NCBI GenBank assembly: GCA_027596195.1
Contig: JADGJG010000193.1
Span: 1 to 32,514 of the forward strand
DNA: 32,514 nt
From: Podochytrium sp. JEL0797
Taxonomy: Eukaryota > Chytridiomycota > Chytridiomycetes > Chytridiales > Chytriomycetaceae
Direction of reading: 5' to 3'
The translations under genes and the position numbers were made by a program. This document shows positions 21,501-31,027 of this stretch, piece after piece. The notes below the pieces were generated by a model that was given only the letters and a program-made list of their open reading frames with translations, was not told the origin of the DNA and did no database searches. Every line of letters starts with the position of its first letter. Within the stretch, counting starts at the first letter, position 1.

Positions 21501-22052
21501 TGGGGATCGTGAACACGCAGCCTGACCGACGGTTGAGAACTTTGCAGGAAAACGCGGCGATTACGTTGGGTCGGTTTGGACTCGTTTGTCCTGCGGAGAT
21601 GGCGCCTGCGATGCCTGTGTTTGCGTTGGGGTGGTGTGCGGCTTTGCGGGATGTGAGGGACAATATGGAGAAGGAGAGTGCGTATAAGGGCATGTGTTTG
21701 ATGGTGCAGGGGAATCCGCAGGGGATGTTGCCGGTAATTGAAGGGGGTTTTTTTGAAGGAGGGAGGGAGGGGTGGCTGACTTTTTTGTTTGTTGTCTTGT
21801 AGCACATTGCCTTCTTTTGCGATGCCGTGATGAGATGGGAGAGACCTTCTGTGTCGATGCACGAGGCGTTCAGAACTGTGAGTTTTTTGTGGCATTCTCG
21901 TCCTTGTGTTTTGATGCGGAATATTGACTTTTTTTTTCAACCAGACCTTGACGGGATACAAAACCGGCCTCGGCGACGCGCAATGGGCTCAATTGACGAA
22001 TGGGTTCCCTGCCCAGACGCGTGAAAAGATGCACACGAGATATGGTCTTTGA
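18586..22052 (+). CDS. KAP104: transportin-1 / karyopherin beta-2, 930 aa
   Basis: An import receptor that binds PY-type nuclear localisation signals (as in hnRNP-like cargo) and Ran-GTP and carries cargo through nuclear pores. Eleven exons (18586-18690, 18743-18855, 18923-19145, 19201-19655, 19731-20235, 20300-20431, 20519-20668, 20732-21181, 21257-21733, 21803-21877 and 21945-22052) join in phase to 930 residues. It is a HEAT-repeat solenoid throughout. Strong family blocks are VALEACEFWLT, WTLRKCSAAALDV, SITCWTLSRY, DNSKRVQEAACSA, NKYQHKNLLILYDA, LFPLLECLSSVA-like FPLLECLSSVA, SVCNNATWA and IAFFCDAV. The acidic loop that releases cargo is at about 368-384 (EDDSDDDYDSEEEEDED). The third intron starts GC rather than GT (19146). 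Length slightly exceeds the usual 890 to 900. Confidence 0.93.
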
Positions 22053-22265
22053 GGGGGGATGGAGGGAGTTGTCGTTTTTGGATTTCTTGTTTTTTGCTTG
22101 TCTTTGTTGTGTGTGTGTGCACTTGTGTGGTTTCAGTAAGCGGGGAGGGGAGGGGTTAATATAAGTAGAGCTCCTTTGGAAAATGTTGAGGAAACGACGC
22201 GTCCGTTTTGGGCCTCAAATGGATGAAAAAGGGGGATCAAAACAAAACAAAAAATTCTCGTTGGA

Positions 22266-23941
22266 ATGCAACTCTCACCCACTGATTCCCTTTTTGTTCT
22301 CGCGTCTCAACAACGCTTCTGCGTTTCTTCTGCAGTGGCTGCCTGTCTTCCTTCTTCGCTGCAAGCGATTCTGTCTCAGCATTCGCCCACCCAGGGAGTG
22401 CTTCGCTTCCACTCGCTGCGCAGCCTCGCGTTCCCTCCCTCCCCATCCACTGCGCTGTGTCCCTCGCCAACAACGAGCGAGGATGATGATCCCATCCTGT
22501 GCACGGTAAGTAGGTCCATTCCTTGGTGGAAATTCCTAGTCTCACCTATCTTGGTGCAACACAGCACCCCGACCCTTCCCACCCCCTCTTCTCGCCCCTC
22601 TTTGACCCACAAAGCCCGCACCTGCGTCTCGCACAACTGGACGTGTCGCTCTTTATTCCGATTCCAAGCCTCGACCCTGAATATTTCGCGTGGATCGTTC
22701 TCGAGATTCGCCGGTTCCTGGCGTGGCGCGTGTATCCGCCAAGCGAATCCGAGGAAGGAGGAGGTGATGGGATAGTATTGTCGAGTCGCGATTCGGGTAC
22801 TGGTGCCTCGGAAAACTCGGATGTGGTGGATTCGGGGCACGCTTCACCAAGCGATACCACGCGCTGCGAAGCAAGCGAGGAATGCATCGATTCGGGATTC
22901 GTTGTAGTCGACTCTATTCAGGTTTAGATCCCGTTGCTTGTGATTCGATTCGATTTGAGTGTCCGTTGAACACTGTTTTGCCATCATTAGAGCCCACCCA
23001 CGATTCCATCGCGCATCCAAGGAGCAGTTATCCACCTCTTATCCAAACTCTTTCATCGCGGAACCAGTTCGATCGAGCCACAATCTGATTCGAGTCCACC
23101 CCCCGTTCCTCGCAACCCCGACCCAACCCCCCGTTCCAAAATCACCACCCTCCTCTTCCTCACCGAAGACCTCGAATTCTACGTCCTCCCTTCCGCCGCG
23201 AAACCCCCGAAACCGCGGCTCTGGTCCAAATCCAATCACTGCGCCACCGAATCAATGACCCCCGTGGGAATCGACCTTGCCCTCGTGCGATCCAAATGCG
23301 GTGAACTGTTTGCGTCTCAAACACTCATTAGAGAATGTGGGTGTCCTCACAGCGCTCCATCAACCTCGAACGAATTCAACAACTCCCGTCCAGCTACGCA
23401 TCCCCTCTCATTTCTGCAACGAAAGAAACTCCCACACGCGTCGTTTCCTTCCCATCCCGCACACGAAACGGACGCGTCCCATTCTTGCACGTCCTCGTTG
23501 ACCCAGGCGATCAACCACCTCACGAACCTATCTCTCGACTCACACGATTGGGGATTCCGACGCGTTTCGAAATCGAAATCCGGGTGCTTGACGAGCGCGG
23601 TGGTTTTGGATGTGATTCCCACCAGCCACCACACACCGACTTTCCAACGCTCCACCACCGCCTCCAATTCCCCTCCATCGCAAAACATCATCACGCAAAT
23701 GGAAGATCCACCACCTCCTCCACCTCCACCAGGATTCGGCATGGTCGAAATGGCGCAGCATATTGAGAGCGGGATTCCCGTCAAGAAGGTGTGGTGGGAG
23801 TCGATTCGCGTGGGTGTGCATTTGGAGGATGGGAGTGTCGAATGGATGGGGGAAGGGTGTGACGCGTGCGATGACGGGTTGGTGGTTGTGAAGGTGCATG
23901 TTCGCAAGATTTGGAGCGTGGAGAGTGTTTGCGTCGCGTGA
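22266..23941 (+). CDS. hypothetical protein, 515 aa, three exons
   Basis: I do not recognise this protein. Exons 22266-22505, 22565-22921 and 22991-23941 join in phase (donors GTAAGT and GTTTAG, acceptors CACAG and CATTAG) to 515 residues. The frame of the long third exon is open from just after the acceptor's own TAG to the stop, with no internal start codon before 23255, which supports a true exon. Features seen: a hydrophobic Pro-rich region with FIPIPSLDPEYFAWIVLEIRR (about 120-140), an acidic Ser/Glu/Gly stretch (about 150-195), LLFLTEDLEFYVLP (about 250), a disordered Ser/Thr/His middle, eight prolines near 439-446, and a compact C-terminus with KKVWWESIRVGVHLEDGSVE. There is no signal peptide or clear membrane helix. 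It follows transportin by about 210 bases on the same strand. Confidence 0.6.
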
Positions 23942-24249
23942 ATTGTGGATTTTCTGTTTTTGCGTCCCATGATGGCTTTGTTGCCCAACAAAATCTCGCG
24001 TCCAACAGTGGTAGGCCACACTTATTAGTCACGATTTTTTAAACTGTTGCAAGATCGACAAACCTGATAAAGTCCCATCAAGAAACCGCCGCTGATTGAA
24101 CTCAAGCTGTTTACCCAGACTGTGAATTGATTAAAAATAATGTATTCTTTTTTCTACTTAATAATAATGATTAAAAAGGGGATCAAAACAAAAACAAAAC
24201 CAACGCAACGAAACACAACCCAACGACAGCTCCCAACTCGAAAAAATAC
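23942..24249. other. convergent intergenic region
   Basis: These 308 bases separate two gene ends. The sequence is A- and T-rich (ATTAATAATG-like runs near 24120-24175) and contains a GGGGATCAAAACAAAA element near 24179 that resembles one near 22233. I see no gene. Confidence 0.5.
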
Positions 24250-25210
24250 TCAGTTACCCCCAGTCTTCATCACAGAATCCTGCTTGCGTGAATTCGGGGC
24301 AAGCTTAGACTGTCCCTGAGCCGAGTGAGAAAGTCTCGAAGCCGGCTGCTGCGACGTCGACTGACGACTCGAAGCCCCCGCCACAACCTTCTGACTCCCC
24401 ATCACAAGCAGCAACTGCACATACACAAACACAATTCTCCAAATATTCAACGCGTTGAAATCTGGGTTCACAGCATGAGCAATGGACAAGACCGTGACAG
24501 CCAACATGCCCACACTCGCGACCAAGAGTCTCAACTCTTCACGGAACTTGATCATGTAGTAGATGGTCGTGTCGGCGTTGGCGCCTTTGCTGTTGGCCAC
24601 GACTTTGGTCATTTTCCAGACAATCATTGCGGAGGCGACCACGTCCACGAGCGTCCAGTAGAGGTAGAGAGCGATACGGGGACCTTGGGATTTAAACTGG
24701 CCGGGACAGTCGGGCATTGAGAAGCCGTAAGCTTGGATGCAGAGGAGCCAGTAGAGAATGAGAGAAACGACAACGGTCGCGTGGCATGGCCAGCGGACTT
24801 TGATTCCACAGATGGAGATGGCCTTGTACGCAATGTAGCCATATTTGAACGCGTCCTAAGTGTAAAGAAAGATGAATAAGTATAAGGCGATCGCTGACAA
24901 TTTTTTTTTGGGAGGGGGAATTTGGACGACGCGAACTCACCTTAAAACTCCACACGAGATCGGCCGCGAGGCCAAACGCGTTCTGCTGCCAACAGGCCGG
25001 AGTCAGATCACTAACACAGGTCCCAATGTAGGCGATCAAGAAAGCCACCGCGTCAAAGTAGACCATCCAACGGACCCAGGTCTTGGGCGTCGTGTCGAGC
25101 TGCCAGATGTTGTTGGCAAACATCATGATCACCGTGGCGAACGTGACCATGCCCATGGAGTTGTTGGTTTCATTGAACCAGGTTTGTGTGGATCCGAGCA
25201 CCTGTCCCAT
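24250..25210 (-). CDS. orphan multi-pass (7-TM-like) membrane protein, 291 aa
   Basis: An integral membrane protein of no family I recognise. Exons 25210-24941 and 24855-24250 join in phase to 291 residues, starting at the ATG before GQVLGSTQTWFNET. Hydrophobic segments can be counted at about 19-37, 47-66, 77-95, 112-131, 155-177, 196-218 and 226-247, seven in all. They include VRWMVYFDAVAFLIAYIG, VVVSLILYWLLCIQAYGF and IVFVYVQLLLVMGSQ. The short N-terminus has a glycosylation-type NET site and the C-terminal tail is Ser/Gln/Lys-rich. Seven segments with an exposed N-terminus fit a receptor-like topology, but no GPCR signature such as DRY or NPxxY is evident. A broken copy of its 5' end lies at 25330-25405, directly upstream. 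Confidence 0.75.
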
Positions 25211-25329
25211 TTTTTTTCCGGAGAACTTTGAGCGACAAGGGATTGTCACGGTAGCTCCCTTTTAACGAGTCCCCGATATTTTCCGACCATGACATTTTTT
25301 TGGGAGAATTTTTTTCGCGTGCGTGGTGA

Positions 25330-25405
25330 AGGGTTCATTAAAGTGGGTTTGCGTTAATCCGAGTACTTGTTTCATTGTTTTTCTCAGAAGAACTTTAAGC
25401 AGCAG
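25330..25405 (-). pseudogene. broken copy of the 5' end of the membrane-protein gene
   Basis: On the minus strand, ATG at 25375 opens MKQVLGLTQTHFNEP, against MGQVLGSTQTWFNET at the true start (25210). The bases upstream of the ATG also match (TTAAAGTTCTTC against CTCAAAGTTCTCC). After about 16 codons the similarity stops. It directly abuts the 3' end of the first decayed MYND copy. Confidence 0.75.
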
Positions 25406-25453
25406 TGGCTTTTATATCCTTATTTCATTCGACTCAGGGATTAGTATCCGAGC

Positions 25454-26612
25454 TCACTTCTCCTTCCGATAGCGCGCCCATTCGGTCGCAACGGGCTCGC
25501 AACACCCCTCTTTGGTGCTCGTGATCCTCCCAACATCATTATCACTCAATTTCTCCGCGCGAAGCGTCTCCTTCGCTCCCAACGCGTCGGTACACAAAAC
25601 CCCACGAGCACAAGGATGCACCTTGAGCACCAACCGGGCACACTCGTCCGCATCGTTCTTGAGGTCCGACATTGCATAATAATTCAACCAAAATTCCATG
25701 GCGCGGGACCAACTGGCAAAATCGTTGATGTCTTTGCATTCTTGAGTCGCGAGCGTCAACGCCTTTTCGAGAAGCGGGTTGTTGCGAAGCAGGATGGTCT
25801 TTTGTGTCTTCATGAACGCGAGGAGCTCGGGAGTGATCGGTTTGTTTCCGTGTCGCTGGGACGCCATCATCATGGAGCAGTGAGCGCCATCGATGCGGGT
25901 GAGCACCGTCTGGATATACCCCAAGCGGATGAAGCGCATCTCGGGAACCGTGATCCCCTCCGCACAAGAGCACACAGAGTCGTAAAACTCGTCCGCAAGT
26001 TCCGCCTTCTTCAACGCATTGGCGCAATCCATCATGCGCGCGTACGTGTTCGTTTGGAGCTCACGCACAAAGGTCTTGGAGAAATATCTTCGAAGAGGCC
26101 GACATACACGTCCATCGCGGATTGGTACCTTGCAAGCGTAATGTCGTAGTTTCCAACGTGATATTCAACTTGGGCCATAGTACCAAAGGACCCGTACTCC
26201 ACTCTTGGCTTGGACGCGGTGTCAAAGGGGTTGGCCCAACGGTTGTACTCGACACACTGGCGATCCATCTTCTCGACTACAGACCGACAAGACTCTGGAG
26301 AAACTTCCAGGTTATAGTCCATAAAGGCCGATGCGTACTCCGAAAAGGCTGGGGAAATGAAATCCGGCCAGTGGCGGTTTGAAAGATGACGGGGCCATTG
26401 CATGACGTCTTCGCAAATGAGTTTCGCACGCGTTGCCAATGCGAGCTTCTTTTCCGGGGTAATATGGGGAGCGTTGATGGCGTTCTTGATGCGATGGACA
26501 GGGGCGCAATCAGTTTTTGACAGGTGTAAGAATTTCCTCACCTTCCGTCAGCAGCAGCTCACTGCGCGCATCATCCATTGGACCATCCTCTGCCAATGCG
26601 GATCGTTCGAGC
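25454..26612 (-). pseudogene. MYND-family gene copy A, finger lost, frameshifted
   Basis: This is a decayed relative of the intact gene at 28419-29776. The homologous end of exon 1 is visible (LAEDGPMDDARSELLLTE, near 26540-26612) but the upstream MYND finger is missing and replaced by unrelated sequence with stops. The donor GTGAGG is present, yet the acceptor AG used by the relatives reads TG before TCCATCGC. In exon 2 a 10-base deletion near 26070 (after GLFE) shifts the frame; the second part, RELQTNTYARMMDC to RYRKEK, is in another frame. Parts of exon 2 are nearly identical to copy C (26340-26460). A remade gene without the finger cannot be excluded, but the frameshift argues against it. 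Confidence 0.7.
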
Positions 26613-26791
26613 TCCTCCTTTTTTTTCGATGCGACAAAAATTACTTTCAAGAGTTTTTGAGGAGGGCGGCAAAGAAATGGTCCCACCCTTCACTCTCCCG
26701 GCCGCGTTTCCGAGCCCGCCACTAACGCAGTAGTGGCCTTTTATTAATTTATTTCATTTTCCGACTCTGTCATTATTTTTAGCATGGGAGC

Positions 26792-28207
26792 TCATTTCTC
26801 CTTTCGATAGCGCGCCCATTCCCTTGCAACCGGCTCGCAACATCCCTCTTTCGCGCTCGTGATCTTCCTAACATCAATATCACTCAATTGCTCCGGGCAA
26901 AGCGTCACCTTCGCCTCGAACGCTTCCGCACATAAAACCCTGCGAGAACAAGGATGCATCTTGAGCATCAGCTTGGCACACTCGTCCGCATCGCCCTTGA
27001 GACCCGACATGGCATAATATTTCAACCAGCACCCCATGGCGCGGGACCAATTGGCGAAATCGTTGTTGAGTTTGCATTCTTGAGTCGCGAGCGTCAGCGC
27101 CTTATTTAGAGGCTTGCTCTTACAAAGCACGAGGGACTTTTGCTTCTTCATGGACGCGAGGAGTTTAAGGGGGTGGGCCGCTTGATTCCTTGCTCCTTGA
27201 AAGCCATCATTATGGAATAGTTAGCGTCGTCGATACGGGTGAGCACCGTGAGGATATAGGTCAAGCGAATGGCGAGCATCCCGGGAACCGTGCTCCCCTC
27301 CGCACAAGAGGACGCAGAGTCGTAAAACTCGTCCACAAGTTCCAGTCTCTTCAATTCGTAGGCGCAATTCATCATGCGTCCGTACGTGTTCGTTTGAAGT
27401 TCGCGTATAACCGTCTTGGTGGAATTCGCAACGGCACCTTCGAAAAGGCTATCGAAACGATCAGTTGGGAGCAGTATTTGATGAGCGCCATCTCGTAGTT
27501 TCCAACGTGCGATTCAACTTGAGCCAAGGTACCAAAGAGCGACGCATATTCCATTCTCGGTTTCGATGCGATTTCCGGTGAATACGCCCAGCTGAGGTAT
27601 TCGACACACTCGCGATTCATCTGTTCCACAACAGACCGACAAGACTCTGGGGAATCCTCCAAGTTACAGTCCACAAAGGCCGAAGCATACCTCGGAAAAG
27701 CATGGGCAATGAGTACCGGCCAGTGGCGGTTTGAAAGATGATGGGGCGATTGCATGACGTTTTCACAAATGAGTTTCGATTGCGTTGCCAATGCGAGCTT
27801 CTTTGTTGGGGTCATGTGGGGAGCGTTGAGGCATTCTCGACGCGATGGACTAAGGCAGCGTTAGCATTGGTTCACGCACATGTCAACACCCCACATTCCT
27901 CCTGGAGCAGCTCACTGCGCGCCTCATTCATTGGACCATCCTCCGCCAGCGTCGATCGTGAGGTCTTGAGGTCCTTTCACTGCGCCCTAGGGCTCGCCTT
28001 CCAGTCCTACCTGGGGTTCGATCATTTAGTTTGATTAAGAAAGAACAAGGAAGCCTGCCTCTGATGCTCCTGGCAGCAGTAAAAGACGCTCTGGTATCCA
28101 CCGCACCGCAGCAGGTCATTCTTACTGCCGCAAACGATGCAGCCAATGCGGAATTTCACTCGCACCGCCTCGAGGTGTTCGTCGAGTTCTTCGAGGCTGG
28201 TGGTCAT
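26792..28207 (-). pseudogene. MYND-family gene copy B, multiple lesions
   Basis: Copy B keeps the ATG (28207) and most of the finger, but the fourth ligand is Tyr (CGGY instead of CAGC). About 45 bases containing stops interrupt the finger near 28020-28065. The ligand His is replaced by Pro, and the final ligand Cys codon is TGA. The intron boundaries are intact (GTGGGG to TTAG). Exon 2 has a one-base deletion before the conserved PHMTP, another one-base deletion near 27445 and a two-base insertion near 27170. The remaining frames read clearly as the same protein, ending RYRKEK like the other copies. This is an unambiguous pseudogene and the most damaged copy of the array. Confidence 0.85.
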
Positions 28208-28418
28208 CCTTTTTCATTTAGGATCTCCCGAAATTTTTTTTATAAGGAAATGAGAAAAAGCAGAATTTGAACCATCGAGCGAACTATCAAACGAAAACGC
28301 ACCCACCTGCACAGGATTCGGTAGGAACATTTCATATACGAAATCGAGAGGAATAAATCATAATCAGTAGATTTATTTAATATTTTCCGACTCTGACATT
28401 ATTTTTTAGCATGGGAGC

Positions 28419-29776
28419 TCATTTCTCCTTTCGATAGCGCTCCCATTCCCTGGCAACAGGTTTATAACACCCCTCTTTCGCGCTCGTGATCCTCCCAACA
28501 TCAATATCACTCAAGTGCCCTACACGAAGCGTCTCCTTCGCCTCCAACGCGTCCGTACACAAAACCCCGCGAGCACAAGGATGCATCTTGAGCACCAACC
28601 GGGCACACTCGTCCGCATCGCTCTTGTGGTACGACATGACGTGATATTTCAACCAGTACCCCATGGCGCGGGACCAAGTGGCAAAATCGTTGTTGAGTTT
28701 GCATTCTCGAGTCGCGAGCGTCAACGCCTTTTCGAGAAGCTTGTTGTTGCGAAGCACAACGGACTTTAGCCTCTTCATGGACGCGAGGATCTCGGGAGTG
28801 GGAGGCCTGTCTCCGTGCTGCTGTGCCGCCATCATCGTGGAATAGCGAGCGTCGTCGATGCGAGTGAGTACAAGGTGGACATAATCCATTCGAATGGCGG
28901 GCATCTCAGGAACCGCGATTCCCTCCGCACAAAACGACGCCGAGTCATAAAACTCGTCCACCAAATCCGGTCTCTCCAATTCGTTGGCGCAATTCATCAT
29001 GCGTCCGTACAGGTTTGCTTGGAGCTCGCGCACAAACGATTTGGTGGAATGCGCAACGGCACCTTCGAAAAGGCCGTCGTAAACGATCATTGTAGACCGG
29101 TACTTGGTGAGCGCCATTTCGTGGTTCCCAACGTGCGATTCAACTTGAGCCATGGTACCAAAGAGCGATGCATACTCCATTCTCGGTTTGGGCGTGGTCT
29201 CAGATGGATAAGCCCAACGGTGGTACTCGACGCACTGGCGATTCATCTGCTCCACAACAGACCGACAAGACTCTGGGGAATCCTCCAAATTACAGTCCAC
29301 AAAGGCCGATGCGTATCCCGAAAAGGCTTGGGAAATGAAATCCGGCCAATGGCGGTTTGAAAGATGACGGGGCCATTGCATGACGTCTTCGCAAATGAGT
29401 TTCGCACGCGTTGCCAATGCGAGCTTCTTTTCCGGGGTCATGTGGGGAGCGTTCATGGTGTTGTTGATGCGATGAACTTGTCAACCTTAGCATTCGTTTA
29501 CATGCAATTAAACAACCCACCTTCCTTCAGCAGCAGCTCACTGCGCGCCTCGTCCATCGGACCATCCTCCGCCAGTTCTGACCGTGCACTCTTGAGGTCC
29601 TTGCACTGAGCCCTGTGGCCAGCCTTCCAGTCCTGCTTCTGATGCTCTGCCCCGCAGTAGAACACACTCTGGCAGCCGGCACATCGCAGCAGATCGTTAT
29701 TACGTCCGCAAACCATGCAGCCAATGCGGAATTGAACACGAAGCGCTTCGAGGTGTTCTTCGAGCCCGCTGGTCAT
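28419..29776 (-). CDS. MYND-finger protein, intact array member (copy C), 437 aa
   Basis: The only intact member of a three-copy tandem array. Exons 29776-29521 and 29476-28419 join in phase (GTGGGT to ACAAG) to 437 residues. The MYND finger spans 20-58 with ligands C20, C23, C32, C35, C41, H45, H54 and C58; the sixth position is His where Cys is usual. The rest (about 100-437) is alpha-helical and tetratricopeptide-like in look (ALTKYRSTMIVYDGLFEG, FYDSASFCAEG, LVLTRIDDARY), without a SET motif, so a methyltransferase of the SMYD kind is not supported. Role probably in protein-protein contact; target unknown. The start was chosen because copy B conserves ATGACC at this point; an in-frame ATG at 29827 would add 17 residues. 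Confidence 0.78.
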
Positions 29777-30383
29777 GATTTTTCGCAAAAAACGGAGAAG
29801 AAAATTGCAAAGATCACAAGTTTGCATCGACTATTACTGGCTCTCTTTCAAGAGTTTCAGAACTTGGTTCCTCTGCACGAAGTGCAATAAAGCGACAACG
29901 GCACAACGCGTCCGAGTTTCCTCGAATGCACTCTTCACACACGCCGCTCCCAGAGGGGAGGCGGTTAAGAGATGGGAACGCGGGTCGTGGGATGCGTGCG
30001 AGGATCACAATTGGTGGAAGGGTGGGTGGTTCAGCGGCAGACGAAATTTCGAAAAAATTATGGGCCTTGTTTTCCGCACGAAGCTTCCATTTTTGGAGTG
30101 GCGGAAGCACTCGTCGCTGCGGAAAAAGGATGGCGAATGATGGCGTCATTGACCCGTGGGCACTCTTGCGATCATGCTCTTGCTGGTGCTGGTGGGTCTG
30201 CTTTATTCGACATGGGTGCGGCGAGAAACACGCGCGTAAACACACGTTCGCGTACAGATCGGAGAGAATAGCTTGTTCTCTCTTTGTCAGTTATGAATGT
30301 CTCTTACAGCGAAATGAGAATTTTATGGACAAGGCATGCGAAAGAAAAACACGGGCAACAACTGGGTGATCCGACAAAGCGAT
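29777..30383. other. intergenic region without convincing gene
   Basis: About 600 bases between the MYND array and the next gene on the minus strand. Open frames occur on both strands but none has coding character or a recognisable domain. The only curiosity is a 21-codon hydrophobic frame at 30174-30239 (MLLLVLVGLLYSTW), which has a stop just upstream and no supporting exon. Confidence 0.5.
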
Positions 30384-30697
30384 TCAAGACTTCTTGTTGG
30401 GCACCTTGAATGGCTCCACGCGATTTATCCAGGCGGGTGTCTGCGAAGGGTTTGTTTGAGACAAAAGGCCTCTTCCGTGATCACTTCGAAACGCCTCACC
30501 TTGGGCTCCTTCTTCGTTGCTACGTTCTTGTCACCATACACACACTTCCCGCACGGCAGCGAGGATGATTCCGCCGAAACAGCGCCACTGGTTTGGGTGA
30601 CCCGCAGAACTGCACACATGGCGCCCGAACATTGGTTGGCGGAGATGGAGGCGCGCGAAAGCGTCGTTGTGGAGAAGCAGCGCGTTAGGAGGGGCAT
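30384..30697 (-). CDS. small probable mitochondrial protein, 84 aa
   Basis: A small gene visible only when spliced: exon 30697-30500, intron GTGAGG to CGCAG (30499-30441), exon 30440-30384. The product is 84 residues. The N-terminus MPLLTRCFSTTTLSRASIS is rich in Arg, Ser and Thr with no acidic residue, as in mitochondrial presequences. The C-terminus is basic (ATKKEPK, then TPAWINRVEPFKVPNKKS). Size and charge would suit a small mitochondrial ribosomal or respiratory assembly protein, but I do not recognise the family. The frame through the intron is also open for a while, giving an unspliced alternative ending RRHPPG. Confidence 0.5.
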
Positions 30698-31027
30698 TAT
30701 GGCGCACGGTGATATCGTTGTTGTTGCGTTTGGAACGTGTGGCGGGAAAAAAGTTCGAATTTCTGCGGAAACCTTTCTCGGAAAGAACAGAGCCAATCGA
30801 ATTCTCATCATGACGAGTCAAAACAAAATAGCTCCTCACCAATTCATTCCGAGCAAATCTCAAATACGCGATATCCACAAAAAACACAAAAGAAAACCTT
30901 TTAGTTTTTTTCTAAGTCAAGAAGTTTGGAAATAAGAGAGAGAAGCGCGCATGTTTGAGAGGACGTCCGGGTTTAGGGCAATGAAGTGGTCCGTCAAGGT
31001 GTGTGAGGTCAATCACAGGACGAAAAA
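30698..31027. other. intergenic region
   Basis: These 330 bases lie between the start of the small gene and the stop of OGG1. They hold A-rich stretches (near 30880-30905) and no gene I can support. Confidence 0.5.

Noticed and set aside
23335..23766. Alternative frame in the orphan gene
   Set aside because: It reads plausibly for part of its length, but using it would need two extra unsupported splice events, while the chosen frame is open across the exon.
26050..26115. A 34-base intron that would rescue MYND copy A
   Set aside because: A GTATGT donor and CAAG acceptor exist, but 34 bases is shorter than any other intron here, and alignment to copy C shows a plain 10-base deletion.
28419..29776. 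SMYD-type SET-MYND methyltransferase for copy C
   Set aside because: No SET domain motifs (for example NHSC or GEEL-like) are visible before or after the finger.
30174..30239. 21-codon hydrophobic frame MLLLVLVGLLYSTW
   Set aside because: Too short, with an in-frame stop just upstream and no exon to join; kept only as a note.
30336..30935. Plus-strand frame of about 199 codons over the small mitochondrial gene
   Set aside because: No domain or signal; the minus-strand reading has a presequence-like start and a good intron that gives a sensible C-terminus. The choice is only moderately secure.
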